From Albula goreensis (lineage: Eukaryota; Chordata; Actinopteri; Albuliformes; Albulidae): DNA of 64,000 nt. Location of the stretch: contig CM040741.1 in NCBI GenBank assembly GCA_022829145.1, positions 46,866,180-46,930,179 of the forward strand. Reading direction: 5' to 3'. Below are positions 27,601 through 55,665 of the stretch, in pieces. Position 1 is the stretch's first letter, and each line of letters begins with the position of its first letter. The position numbers were made by a program, and so were the translations under genes. The notes beneath the pieces are model-generated. The model searched no databases, was not told the origin of the DNA, and worked only from the letters and a program-made list of their open reading frames with translations.

Positions 27601-30600
27601 GGAGAGAAGATATTTCCAATAGCTCTGCTTTCTTTTAGTGAATGCAGCTGCTGTAGTGTGGGTTTACCTCATTTCTAAGTTATGTAGGGTACTCTCAGGA
27701 GTTAGATAAAGTCCAACAAGCTTTTACCAACACAGCTCTCAGATGGTGTGCAGTTTTCAGACAAGGCCTAAAAAAGGTTTGTGTTTGTAAGACAGTTTAG
27801 GCATCTTTGTATCTTACAAAAGCAAGTTTAATTTCCTCAGTGAATCTCAGAGCTCACGGCATCTGTTTGTTTTGCTATAAATTTTGATTCCTTGTTCACC
27901 CTTGAGCATATTTTGTCCATAAATAAATATATAATTGAAGGCATGATTCTTTGCTGATGTTGCTGACAATATCTATGCTGTGGTTTCCAATTTAAGTACT
28001 AGGCTATAAGAATGATGCTCCATTGTTCACTTAAATCATGGGAGAATGGACACATTGCTAATTTGGAACAGAAGTCGGGCAAAAAAGCATTCACTGTGAA
28101 AAACATAACTGAATATCCAAAAAAAAAGACAAGGAAAATATGTCATTATGCATAATCCAAAAAACCAAGTGGAAAGCCATGGCCAAGATAAGGAGCTTCA
28201 CTAAACACTCATCTCTACATTCTATATTAGTGTTATGACTGACACTGAAACTAAAGATACATGAAATCATAACGCAGGTTGTTTAGCATTAGAATCAACA
28301 TTTTTAAAATGTATTTTACCCTATTTTACCTTTTTAAGTCACATCTGTAAAAGTTGCATACAGTGCATTTATTTATTCTACATGCTTGAATCATTCCTTA
28401 TGTACATTTGGGTGAACTAAAAGGTATATACAAGGACCTGATGATTTTCTGACAGTTATAACAGATTGAACATACTGTCATACAGTTCTGAAATACTGTT
28501 TAAAATGTCTGTAGGTCTTCCTGGGAATTCTGTGTGGTAAGTGTATCAGTGTCACTTGTAGAGGACATGTTTTATGAGTCCAAAAAAAAAGCTTTATGAT
28601 GACTTAGGTCATAATCCAGTTTTTATTGCCAAAGATGAGGGTGAAACTAGTCACAGTGAATACGCTAGCTGCAAAAATGTAAGTCACAGACAGAGTTACA
28701 ATACCTATCACAAATTACAAACCCTTGGCTGGTTGTGGGTATTGTGGCAAAAACCAAACTTCCCCTTTAACAACTGCGAAAACCACCACGAGGACCAAAT
28801 CTATAATTTTCAATTAGGTGGTGAGTTAAAAATTCATGCTGAATCCCATTCTACATTACATTTCAAATGGTTATCACCGCATGGTTCCTGATTTTTTTCC
28901 TCATGAGGTTTTCAACTGTAACTAACAGCAGAAACACAGCTTCTCACTGAGAGGGTGGCCATGTTCAAATAATTTATACATTTTCCTTGTTTTCTCACCT
29001 TCCTCCCATTTCCTTATTCCTTCTGAGCACATGACAATGAAGTAAGGAATGGAAGGAAGAGAGTAAACGAGTACAGAGGAAAGCATTTGTTAGAATTTAG
29101 ATGGCTGAGTTCATTCCAGTGGTGATGTCATTCGTGACTGATGCTGAACCATCCAACACATGACACACTCTAACTCTAGGATTTTTTGAACCTGACTTCA
29201 ATAAAACTCCCTTTTGACGTTTTTATTGTAGAAATGTTCCAACATCTGCAATTGAACGTGCATCGCCCAGTGTTACTCACATGCACTTTTATCTTTCACA
29301 CTCACCATGCTGATCAATTCACAGGCCAAACTTTAATGCTAAGAAGGCATACTAGTTCTGCCCATTTTGTTGAGCTGGTTATAACAGGTCAGTCTATACT
29401 GTCAGATTATGAGCTGCTGGCATTAAACAAACTGATTAGCAGAGACTGAAAATCACATTTACTAGCATGGGCCAGAAGGGGGTAAGTACTGATACACTGA
29501 ATATTCAAATAAGGAGATCATGCCAGAAGTGTACAGTGTATACTGTGTATACCCCTTGGTTGAAGCAGGTTGAATTATCAAATTATCAACATTCATCAAA
29601 AAACTCTGTATTTTGAATGCCTTTGTATTTATATAGGCAATACCCTTCAATTTTCTGCAATGTAAATAGTTGTTCTGTAAGTGTAATCCATGATTAATAG
29701 GTGTTTTTAATTCATTGTTTACATTATGTAAAGTGGTTCTTCCAGTTTTCTAAGTCTTAGTGTAACTTTTAGCTTTCTGAAGGGTGCGTTTATTCTAAGG
29801 TTTACTATTCTTTGCTTAAGGATAAGGATGTAAACGGACAGAATCATAAGTAATCCTGTTATGTAAAAATTCATAATTGTCTGCCATGGCAGACTGCTAA
29901 CCCCATCCAGACAAAAAGGAGAAAAGGGGGACAAAAAGGGAAGGATGCATTTTAAAGTACAGTAACCGCATAGACATGACCCTCAGTGGTATAGGCTGAC
30001 CACTTAAGCAGATACTTAGCCATAAAGTAACAAATGCAATGTTGGAAATACAAGGGTAAGTCAAAAAGTATTGCTCCACTTCATACATGCACAGGTTTAT
30101 TCCAAACAAAACTCATACCAATACGATCCAGAGAGCAAGGTCCAACCAAAAAGTGGCTTCTGTGTGGATCTACTGGTCCAGTGAAATTCAAAGCAGACTT
30201 CAGCTCAGAAGGAGATGGGACTGTTTTTTGGAATTTCAAGGGGTTATTTTGATAGACTCGATGGACACAGAAAGATCACGGGGCTTATTATGAAGAGGTT
30301 TTAAGGACATTGAAAACTGCTTCAGTGAGAAAAAGGAAAGTTGCGCCAAGGATTGTTTTTTCCATCATGACAATGCACCTGCTCTTTCTTTGAGGGTAGC
30401 AATGGGCTGCCCTACAAGATTTTCGTTTGGAAGCCTTACCCCATCCACCCTACAGCCCTGATCTTGCCCCTTCACACTTTTTTTGTTCCTAAAACTCAAA
30501 GAACATTTAAAAGGAACACGATTTGAGTCCCTTAATGATGCCAAAACTGCTGTTTTGACATGGTGTAAATCAAATTCTTCAGAGAGATGGAAATACTGCT

Positions 30601-32508
30601 TTCAGAAGTGTATAGACCTGGACTGAGGATATGTTGAGAAACAATGGATTCATATTTAGATATTTTTGTTTAATAAAGGTTTCTATAATTTTGTAGCAAA
30701 AGTTTTTGCCCTGCCCTTGTATATAGTGCGAGATATATGTTTGATTTTGTTCTTCCTTTTGATGTGAGGTCACAAAAATTTCTACTTTTTCTAATAAAAA
30801 TGTTTCATACTATTTCATTAGTGCATTGATTTGTCAAACATTGAACATAATTCTCTGATTATCTTCCCCTTTTTGGAGAAGTTATTAACGATATATTGAA
30901 TTGTGCATGTAGCCACTTGTGAGCCACAAGGGTAAAGAGTTGTATCTATAGGCCACCAAGGCAAAAAAGAGAGCTTGTGAGCTTTAGCAAGTGATTCAGT
31001 GAAGTTGGTAAGATTTTATAAAACCCGTTATGGGTGCAGTGTGTCTCTCCTCACATATCAAGGTCATATGTATGAGCCTGACAAAGCACTGTCTCCATTG
31101 TGATATAACACTGCTCACATTAAAGGATTTGTTTTGAGATGAAACCAATGGTCAATGACTCTCATTTAATTGGGACTCGGATAGCAAGAAATGTGTTTTT
31201 CTGCTGGAAGATGGGTTACTTTGCTGGTTTTCAGTTGTATTTGCTCAATGTTTCATTTCTCCAGTTATAAAAAACCAAAATGACCTTGACAGAGACCTTT
31301 GTCTACAGCTGTGTTCGACCAGTTAATACAACTGATGAAGCCTCTCCCTGCAAACACTTCATTTGTTCCTGCATAATAGAAAATAAAGGGAATGTAACCT
31401 AAACACTAACATCCTCTGGCCATCTCTGTGGATAATTCTACTACAACAAACAGCATTCCATAGAGAACAGGCTTTTCCCATTGCTTGGCAGACAAGACTG
31501 CTTCAATTAGAGATGACCATCTTTAAACAAAACCATGTCAGTTGCTTCATAGCTGGGAAACTCCAAACCTGTACAACAGATTTTGAAGAGCTTTTTCTTA
31601 TAAAGCTCAAGTTTAACATCCTACACTAAGGCTGTGTCAGCCCAGAGGGAATATGGAAGTACAAGTCAGAGGGGTAGCTGGTTGTGTGAAATGGCAACTG
31701 GCCCAGCCAACCAACTGAACACACAGAAATCTGACAGAACCAATCATATATCAGGCAGCCTTTGCCAGGCAAGTAAATACATGAATACAGTTTTCCAGTT
31801 ACTACATCAGAGACATGGAGTCGAGGCTGCAATGTTACCTCACTCCTTTTTGTTAACATTTAGTAAATAGTAACTAATGAGTATACATTTAGCCACAGAA
31901 GTAATAAATGTTAATTCTATGTTGCACATGCCCATGTCTTTATAGATGATATTAGAGAATGTAAGTTAGTTATCTATGATTCTTTAGTGATATTTGGTAG
32001 GAGTTATTGCAGAGGTATACTGCAGTTGTAGAACTGAACACTGAAAATACCAGGATTTTGTCTCCAACATGTTCTCTCCTCACCCATAAATTCTGTCTGA
32101 AAGCAAAAGATGAAAAGATGGTGTAATGTTCCATTTCATTGACAAATACAAATTAATAACTAAATAATTAAATGAATGCTTTGTTTCTCTCATATTTCTC
32201 TCGTAGGAGCTTTCATCATTTGCTGGACCCCGGGTTTGGTTTTGCTGCTGTTGGATGTTTTCTGCGCAAGCTGCAACGTGTTAGATTTTGAGAAGTTCTT
32301 CCTCCTCCTGGCCGAGTTCAACTCCGCCATGAATCCGATCATCTACTCCTACCGGGACAAAGAGATGAGTGCCACCTTCAAGCAGATCCTGTGCTGCCAG
32401 CGGCAGGAGAATGTCAATGGTACTGCGGAGGGTTCCGATCGCTCCGCCTCTTCCATCAACCACACCGTCCTGAGTCAACCCCACAACAACGATCACTCTG
32501 TTGTGTGA
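20862..32508 (+). CDS. lpar1: Lysophosphatidic acid receptor 1 (two coding exons)
   Basis: Coding sequence is join(20862..21603, 32207..32508), 1044 nt or 347 codons plus stop. The product is a rhodopsin-family receptor at the plasma membrane that binds lysophosphatidic acid and couples to Gi, Gq and G12/13. Visible features are N-glycosylation sites at N10 and N18, the Asp of TM2 at D78, the LPA-headgroup pair R107-Q108 (R3.28/Q3.29), an ERH motif at 128-130 in place of DRY, NPIIY in TM7, a palmitoylation-type CC after helix 8, and a C-terminal HSVV PDZ ligand. The protein is nearly identical to mammalian LPAR1 over the membrane core and much closer to it than to LPAR2 or LPAR3. The single coding intron falls inside TM6, as is usual for the LPAR1/2/3 family. 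The gene converges on musk. Identity is very secure; only the choice between two adjacent start codons is open. Confidence 0.97.
22310..22390 (+). mobile_element. Possible tRNA-derived SINE head
   Basis: The sequence GTGTGGTAATGGCACTGCC ... ACAACGGTTTGGTTCATGG resembles the A-box and B-box arrangement of tRNA-derived SINEs (GTGGTTAGCACTG ... GGGTTCGAATCC), at about the right spacing. The B box is imperfect, and no tail or target duplication was established. It is tentative. Confidence 0.3.
30051..30719 (+). mobile_element. Internally deleted mariner-family transposon
   Basis: The element starts CAAGGGTAAGTCAAAAAGTATT. Its end, read in reverse complement, is CAAGGGCAGGGCAAAAACTTTT, so these are imperfect terminal inverted repeats. 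TA dinucleotides lie at both edges (30049-30050 and 30720-30721), as expected of the family. At about 669 bp it is half the usual 1.3 kb. Frameshifted transposase pieces are readable: the first-Asp region (GVILIDSMDTERSRG), the second (FFHHDNAPA) and the third (PHPPYSPDLAPS-like), and the C-terminal CKSNSSERWKYCFQKCIDL. The N-terminal DNA-binding half is missing. It cannot be autonomous. It lies in lpar1 sense orientation in the TM6 intron. Confidence 0.88.
32207..32508 (+). CDS. lpar1: lpar1 last coding exon: TM6 to C-terminus
   Basis: The acceptor is TTTCTCTCGTAG ending at 32206. The first two bases complete the split glycine codon and continue AFIICWTPG of TM6, with no frame loss across the 10.6-kb intron. 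The exon carries extracellular loop 3, TM7 with NPIIYSYRDKEM, the cysteine pair ILCCQ, a Ser-rich tail (EGSDRSASS) and the terminal HSVV PDZ ligand before TGA. The loop between TM6 and TM7 (FCASCNVLDFEK) is the most divergent stretch relative to mammals, and its two cysteines are kept. Confidence 0.96.
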
Positions 32509-33290
32509 AAGGGATTTTTTTTTGCGTTTCGTTTTTTTTTAATACCCAGATGGTATGCCAGAGATGCATCCCAGCTCTTTTTGAGAGCATAAAAGGGGCA
32601 TTTCACAAGAAAGGACTCTGTATTTGTAGTCTTTTTTTCATTTGAATGGGAATTTCTCTGTCCTATTGACACTCCATGAACTATTTAAGAAGGACTAATC
32701 TATGATGTGAAGGATTTGCCAGTATAAACATTCCCACTAGTATTCCCCTTGTCACTGTCTTATTGGTACAGCTGATATCAGTTTACCACATTAAGGACCA
32801 ATTCCTCCAGTTTAGTAATACGTGTAGTTGTATTATATTTTTTATCCCAGAGCGAAACTAAGCGATCTGTTAGTTGCATCAGAAACACTGACTTGAATTC
32901 ATGTTAATTATTTTGGTTGGTCTGGAGTTGGGAAACGCCTTTTTGTTGGATTGGGCCGTACTTCGATCACAGTTTAGGGGAAACACTGACGAGTGGCACT
33001 CCGATCGCCACCTGCTGTTCAACTTTATAAACTTACATAACATAACATGCATTTACACATACAGTTTTAAAGCTTTTGTTAATGTAATAATATTAATAAC
33101 TGATCAGATGAAGAACAGATAATGTAATGTGCCTTTATGTCCATTGCATAAGCATGCATGTGATGGATATTTTCCCTTTTTTGATAGGACTGATACCTTG
33201 TTTTTTTTTGATACATTCCTTAACCAGCATTAAATATATATAGCAATATATTTTCAGTATCAAATAAATGGAACAAAATGTAATTTGTGT
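32509..33290 (+). other. lpar1: lpar1 3' untranslated region (putative)
   Basis: AT-rich sequence follows the lpar1 stop codon and has no coding signature. The end is placed shortly after the first convincing poly(A) signal, AATAAA at 33263-33268. Downstream sites could be used as well, so the end is an inference. Confidence 0.55.
33263..33268 (+). terminator. lpar1: Poly(A) signal AATAAA, probable lpar1 transcript end
   Basis: This is a canonical AATAAA about 755 nt past the lpar1 stop codon, followed by GT- and T-rich sequence (GTAATTTGTGTATTATTTTGG) of the downstream-element type. It is a prediction from the motif and its position only. Confidence 0.5.
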
Positions 33291-33443
33291 ATTATTTTGG
33301 CAAAAGATTTCATGCCTGTGTTGGTATTTTTGCTTTCCATATTTGTTTGAGCTTGTTTGTGTGTTGTGTATGTTTTCCAGGTATTAAAACAAGAATGATT
33401 TTTGATCTACATGCCTGTATAAAATATACATGTATAATAAGTA

Positions 33444-34281
33444 CAGTAGAACCCCAGAGAATGTACAACTGGTCGGGTTGTAACAATGAACTGGAAATTA
33501 CAAACTCTTAATGGATAGTCAAAATACAACAATTTCATAAATTGGAAATTGTTTATTGATTGAAATGTTTACCTACATAATTTCAGGCTGTTTTAATGTT
33601 GTAGTTTTCAACAGTCGAACCTGCAGGATGATTTCCTATCAGCCAACCCTGCCATTTATGTTAATTAAGCACACACATAATGGTAGCTGACAAAAATGTG
33701 ATAAAATATGTATTAATATGTATTTTATTCTCCAAAAAACAATATTTAAGGACTGTTAGCTTAGAAGTAAGATCTGTGTTTATGCCATGGCAACCAAGAA
33801 CAGTGCTAGAGAAAAGGGTAAGTGGGCGGTACTGTGAACCAAATGATGCATTAACTGAATTAACTGCTCCTTTACTGCTCTTACTAGATGCTTTTCGGTG
33901 ATCCTTACACAAGCTACGAGAGATTTTTTAGAATGTTCAATATAAATGAAAATTGCGATTTGGTCTGGGTCGATGCTTACCATCATATCAGTGTTAAGAA
34001 TGATAATATGAAGCAAAATAAGTGTGGTTTATTCATAAATCTAACTAGGCTGTCACATTTTGTGCAACCTCTGGTTTGATTCCTTGGTTTAGATGCCTGC
34101 CTGTATTTTCAGGTCAATACTACAAAATAGCATTCATTAGCAACAGTGCTGAGTCATTTCCCTTTGTCTTATTGTGGTGAAATTTCATGACCGCATTGTC
34201 TTCCTGTTAGCATCACAGTTTGAAATGAGTAATTGACAGTGTTTTAGTTTCTCTAAATTCTGCTTCTCTGAGGTTCTACTG
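33444..34281. mobile_element. TA-flanked TIR DNA transposon, non-autonomous (pogo/Tigger-like ends)
   Basis: The left end is CAGTAGAACCCCAGAGAA and the right end in reverse complement is CAGTAGAACCTCAGAGAA: 17 of 18 positions match. A TA lies on each outer side (33442-33443, 34282-34283). CAGTAGAACC-type termini with TA duplications are typical of the pogo/Tigger branch of Tc1/mariner. No transposase is recognisable inside the 838 bp. The family assignment is inference from the ends only. Confidence 0.65.
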
Positions 34282-37200
34282 TATAATGTTTAATGTACAA
34301 TGACTAACTTTTTAACATATAAAAACTCAGAAGAAAACATGGAACAAACCATTGTAGTATTACATTCTATATTTGTATGTTTACAAAAGTAGAAATGTAG
34401 ATGTAGTGAATGAAACTAGCAGGAAAAGACACAGGGGAAGAAACTAGTGTAATATGACTCCGACAGTGTGTCAGTGTCCAGGGTTAAATGACATTATGGT
34501 GTGTACTGGTCTAACGTATCATGTCCGCAGCCATGATAGATATAGACGGGTTAATTTCATCAGAGACCACAGCAGAGGTTGCCACACATCACAGTCCTAG
34601 TGCACAGTGAGACAGGTACCTTACAATTATGCACCTGTAGGATGGGCATGTTCCATGTTCTCATTTCCTGCTGAAGTACTGCAAAGGGAAAAACGGAATA
34701 TTTATGTCTCAAACTCACATTGACGTGGTGCTGAATTACTAACTTTGGTTAGCATCTCTTTCCCAGCACTGCAGGTGTTCCAAAAGAAACTGTTTACAAA
34801 CTGACACAATGTCACATTTAAGGACCAGCTGCATATCTTTGATGTTGCATTTTACAAGTGGCCTGTTTCACAGGTAGCTTTTATTTATGACTCATTGACG
34901 GCACAGTGATACATGGATAATTTAATGGCCATACACACTGTTCCATCTTTTGCACAAAATAAAGGTAAAGAAGGGTTACGTGTCACATTAATTTTTGACA
35001 CAATGCAACCACATTTGGATCTTTCAAGCTGTTCTGCAATGGGATAGAAGATTCTGAACTGGCAAATGCTTCATTATGATCACATCCATTCATTTTAAAA
35101 TGATCAACACAAGCAAATGTGAATCTATGTAATGTTGATGCCTGTATTTAGTTGTACATTTGTCATTAGTATTTGAATATTTTGAATACAGTAGTCTCCA
35201 AAACACATGCAGTCTGAACCATGTTAATATTTCAGATACAATAATATGTTCTTTAAGAGTAATAACACCACAGTATTTTTCACATATAATGTTGTCTTAA
35301 TGGTTGCAGTACATCATGCCGTGGAATGTGAATGAATCACCATTGTTTAGCCTTGAAAATACTGTATGGTTTGAGGTAAACATGTCACTTGGAAAAAGTG
35401 AACAAGTTACAATAATGCCTGTTCTTGTGCTTGCACTCAGTTGACTGATATATGGGCCAATCCTTCCTTTATGACACTGACTGATGGAGAAAATGGGATT
35501 TTTCTCCATGCCCACAGGAAGTACCTGAATCCAACGTCTGCTCTCGCTGCTGAGTGAAAGGGATGTCACAATGCCATTAATGACACCACTGTTCCGGTTT
35601 TCCCAGAATTACACTTGAACACTCCAAAAAACAAGTGGATGTTGACAAAGAGCTTGAAATTTCCGTCTTGTCTGGTGGTGCCATTTGAATCGTGTTCTGT
35701 ATCTTGGAAGTGATCATGAAATGCCTGGTATGTTAAGTACACTGCAAATGTGAGTCCTTGGGACAATCAAACTACAGTCTGGCCCCTTAACCGGGCCAAG
35801 TTCCTAAATCTTCACAGCTGGGACTTGCATTCTTCTGTATTTTCATTTTCCTTCCAAACATCAAAAGGGAAACACTGAACTCCAGACTCTAGGCTGAAGA
35901 AATAGGGCACACTTAGTATGGTAAACAGTGAAGTTACAGATCACATCTTCACATTCCTGGCTCTTCCTCTCAGTCTAAAGGCTAAAACAACAAGAATATT
36001 AAATAATTACATTATCTGGAAAAGATCTTATACAATTGACAGGTTTATATGAACTGACAGTATATATGCCCTACTGTGGACTGAAATTAAACATGGAATC
36101 TGCAATATTTTCATGAAACAATTCTAGAAATGATAGAGAGAATTTAAAATAACACCTCCTACAAAAGTCAGACCTAGTCCTTGCCAAACCTACTAGAATA
36201 CCATGAGCTGCTGAGAATGCTCGCAGTGAATGCTTTGACTTGGGGTGAAATTTAAGACTTCCCATAGACAGATGTAATCTGTTTTTCCTCTTGGAAAGCT
36301 GAATGTAACTACCAATCAGACACTGGGATGTGTTTTTGTGATCTCAACAGGAGGGCAAGCAGAAAAGCAGATTAACCTAGAATAAACCCCCTCCTCAATA
36401 CATACACGCATGCACACAAAAAGAAGAACAGACGCCAACAGTTTGATTTCGCAATTCTCCAGAGTGTATCTAAACTGTATCATGTTGAGATGCAGAGATC
36501 AGTGATTTTCAGAAGATGTGTTTCTGTTTGTGATCTTGAAACCAGACTATTCATCACTGATTAAGAACACATATCAAATCAGAATTTACCACTGAAGGGT
36601 TCATATTTCTCAGCTGGGTTAGCAGAGTAAATTTGCATCCTGAACATTGTCATCTAATATATTCTCAAATACACTGCTGACAGTAGACCAAATACAGTAA
36701 AATACTGGTTTCTGTGTTTCCAGGTTACTTGAAATAATAACAACACAGAGAGAGGTCATATTACTATACGTACAATACATATTGTGGGTTTTGGCTTGGG
36801 ACCCTTGCAAATTGCTGCTAATCATTCAGAAATGCTCTTATCCAGAGAAGCTTCCAAAGTACAAGACTATCTGTGCAATATGTGAGACAAACGTAAGCAA
36901 CTGAACACATGACTTGTTTAGCTACTATGACATTTTTATTATTAGATGGAGGAAGCTATCATTTTTCAATAGTAGGGAAGAGTAGTGAAGAAATATGTAT
37001 ATGTGTGCTGTTAACAGAAGCAAGTGCATGAATTTACAATAATAATCATTTAATCTAGCTTGCTAACTAAATATCTCAGATTATTTACACATGTTTTTCT
37101 GTTCCTTGACTTCAGCAGTTTAACCCATTGGTAGTCATAACTAACTAGCTAAGGATAGCTTAATGTTATGTACACCATATTCCTAATGTAATTTCTAAAG

Positions 37201-38607
37201 TTAAACTACAAGTAAACCAACCAGTGAAATTACTGTAGCCTGTCTGTAAACAGGATACACCACCTACATACGAATATTTGCTAGTAACATAATGTCTTGG
37301 CAAGCCCGGTGTAGATGTTCTGCTGTTGGTTACCAGTTCACATTTTGATCATCGTGGGAGAGCAATGATCAAAAGACCTTCTGTGACCTGCACAAAATAA
37401 TGGGTTGCTTCTTTCCCTGGGCCACCAAAGTAGGGAGGATGAAACAGTGCCACAAACTGACACAGATATATGGAATGAGAGATCCTAATACCTTCAAAAC
37501 AAGGTTTGACCCAGCTCAGAAAACTGCTGGCTCTCATCTCCAGATTTATGAACAGAAAAAGACCCAGAGTCCTGCTCAAAGTGAGACATAATTTAGAGCA
37601 TGGCTAAGCAATGCAGTACAGCAGTCAACTATTTTTCCCTTCTTTGTAGCCAGCCCTTTTACATTTTTTAAAAATATATTTTTTTTTTGGAAGACTTGTT
37701 TAAGGGGAACGACGGCTGCCAGATAATGTCTGGGTTGTAGGATCCTTAAGTGGCTGTACAGAACGATGGAGCACAGGGGTCTAGCTGTAAATTGTTCCAG
37801 AATACTGGAGGTTAAACAACAACATGTCTAATGTAAATTGTTTACAGAAAGGCGGATCCTGTTGCAGAGTTTTATATTCCATTAATTTCAACAGTCCACA
37901 TCACTGAACAGGAAATGGCACAATGAGTAGGAGGGGAGTGAACAGGGAGGGGGTGTTCGGCATTTTAGTTCTGCTTTTCCTGACTGCAATAATGCAACAT
38001 ACTATAGAAAATTGTTTTCTTAATTTATTACAATATTCTAGTGTAAACCTGCTAGGGTATTAAAGTCAGGAAAAACAGTAAAGATGGAGATTCCTTCTTC
38101 CCTAGTCCCTTCTAGGAGTTCTGGTAGCTAATATTTAAACCATAGAGCATTGTTGGGGTCACATGGAGTTGACAGTTTGCTCTGAGATCAGTAAGACCCT
38201 GTTTCACCTCCCTCCCTGTCATTCCATGTGCTGGCTGGATGGACTAGGAGTGAAAGAGTGTCAGTTTGTTTTTTCTGGCCTTCCGATAGTACCTCCGTAG
38301 TTTTCCCAGCTCACTCCTTGTGGTTGTAATAATGTTAAATGAATCCTCATGGCTCAGCCAAAGCCGTTTCTTTATGTGTTGTCATGAAGTAACCTGCAGA
38401 TGAATTCTATGAATGTTTTTCTTAAATGCAGAACAGGTTTTCTCATGTACTTTTGAAATAGCATTGGCCTTTATTGTGAGAAAATGAGATGAAATGGTAA
38501 AAAGAGAATAGAAAAAAGCACAACTGTAACTTAATATGCTCAAAGATATATCTGATCACTTATGAGTAAGGTATGAGTTGACTAGATTTTCTAAATTCCT
38601 GCTCACA

Positions 38608-38680
38608 ACAATAAGTAAACATAGTTATATTTTCAATCTTCACTGATAGTTTCTGAAACATAACTATGTTTACTTATTGT
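38608..38680. repeat. Perfect 21-bp inverted repeat with 31-nt loop
   Basis: The arms 38608-38628 and 38660-38680 are exact reverse complements (core AATAAGTAAACATAGTTAT), separated by 31 nt. Outside the arms similarity fades within a few bases, so this is a compact hairpin and not the ends of a long element. It lies in the intergenic space between the lpar1 and musk 3' ends. Confidence 0.9.
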
Positions 38681-39680
38681 TTTGCTGTCTGGGGTAATAA
38701 AATGCAAATGCGCAGGATGCAATAGTGATATATCACTGTTCCAAATGATATAGAAAGAGAACAAAACTTGGATTATTAGTAAAGTATTGCAGGGCTCCTG
38801 TAATTTAACAAAAATGCCTTGAGGCCATCATTAAAAGATAAAAAGGTTTATTGAAATGTCCATTACTGTGGTGAAACAGTGCCACCTATGTAACATATTG
38901 GTAACACATGTATTGCCAGCACTGCAGGAGCCATATGTAATAATTAAAATACATCTGTGAGTGTAAAGTCCCAATGCTTAAAAAATACTCATTGTAAAAC
39001 AATAAACAACAATAGTATTAGAGTATTGTGATCACTCGGTAATTGAACCCACATAAAAATCAGGTGAAGCACAAAACTTTTTTACAGCAGAAAACTCAAC
39101 AAAAATAGTAGGAGAACACAATTACATGAATATTGAAGACACAAAATGCTTGTGTGAAATTATAAGAGATATGTGGAGAGTGTGTAGTAAGGATTAATAA
39201 TGAATGTACCATTTAACAGATTTTTGTAACAATTTTCAGCCTCACTGAGCACAACAAATATCATAATGATCAAACTTAACAAAAAAAACTTAATAAACAA
39301 AGTGTCCATGAGGACACAATTGCTTTCATTGGTTTCTCTCACATGAGTCAATGCTAATGAGCTCTATGGTCGATAATTAATATTTTTACATACTTAACAA
39401 GACTGAAGTTGTACTATATCCCATAATATACTGTGTCACTAAGATACAGCAGAGTCTATAGATATAGCACAGTCTGCACAGTGACCAATAATGAAGACAC
39501 CAACGCAGACTCATGTTTATAGCTGAAGCTATATGAAACTCATGTTTGTGTGAATATTTCTATCTGTTTAAAGATATCAGGCCAAAATCTCTCCAATGGT
39601 AGCCCAGTTTTTACTCCACTGTTAATGACTGAAACTGTTTAAAACACAACCTAGATCACCCATGCTCATAAACATTTAAC

Positions 39681-40455
39681 TTTATTCCAGTAAGCAGGAT
39701 GAAGTTAAGGATAGACTTTTTGAGTGGAATGGCAAAAAATAACGATTGAAATCCTGCTCCAGGCACTCTACTCTTCTCCAGCCTAACAGGGCTTTTTAAT
39801 CTTCTACATGGAAATTCCACTTTAATGATACACCAATGTGTTGGCAGTGTGTATTGTCTTTCAGTTATATGTGTCATTTATGTATACTAACTGCAATAAA
39901 GTAAACTGACAAAATGGCAAAAAAAAAAACTATATGAAAAAAACCCCAGTGTGGAATAGCCTTTTAAAAATAGCATTAGACAAAATATTAAAGTGATTAT
40001 GTGCCATTTTGGAATATACTATTGCCCATATAACTTATGGCATGTTTACATAAATATTTGAACTGAAATGCTCATCCAAGGTGTCCATATTGTAGTTTGT
40101 AATCTTTACAGAAGAATGTATGCTGTTCATAGCGTGCATAGCATTGATGCAAAAAACCAGCGACCAATGAGAGTGACGGTCATGAGATTCATAACTACTC
40201 TCTCCAGTTCCCATTATAGTAACAAATGCATGTATGAACTTATATGATAACAACACAACAAGAAAAAGATTAAATAAACAAAAAGGGCAACTATTTAATA
40301 TCATATAATCTTTAGAGCCTTCTGCTCTCTTTCAGGTATTTAAAACCTTGTGTTTGTTGCCATGAATGATATCATTCCATTACTGCATAAATCACCAAAA
40401 CTTGGATGGTGACTTTCAATCAGTTACAAGGCCAGTTTAATCAATAGCCTTTAAT
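39681..40455 (-). terminator. musk: Candidate musk poly(A) signals
   Basis: Downstream of the musk stop, the minus strand has a variant ATTAAA at 40450-40455 (about 155 nt past the stop) and a canonical AATAAA at 39681-39686 (about 925 nt past it). Which one is used cannot be told from sequence alone. Confidence 0.3.
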
Positions 40456-40610
40456 CCAACTGTCCGAGATTCTTCAGACAAACATATCTATCTTGTGTTT
40501 ATACTACGCAGTAGTTATCTTTTATGATTCCTGCCTATTGCCAACATTCCTTCAGGTGTCATTCGATAGGAAGCAGACAGCGGCAGAGAATAACATCCCT
40601 GCCCGGTACA

Positions 40611-55665
<15,055 letters not shown>

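Larger units (their letters stand above)
21604..32206 (+). other. lpar1: lpar1 intron in TM6
   Basis: A GT-AG intron of 10,603 bp that interrupts a glycine codon in phase 1. It contains the mariner element at 30051-30719 and a possible SINE head near 22.3 kb. The rest is AT-rich, with no gene recognised on either strand. Confidence 0.95.
33291..40610. other. Convergent intergenic region between lpar1 and musk
   Basis: It contains the 3' flanks of both genes, the TIR element at 33444-34281 and the hairpin at 38608-38680. The musk 3'UTR occupies an undefined part of its right end. No additional gene was recognised. Confidence 0.7.
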
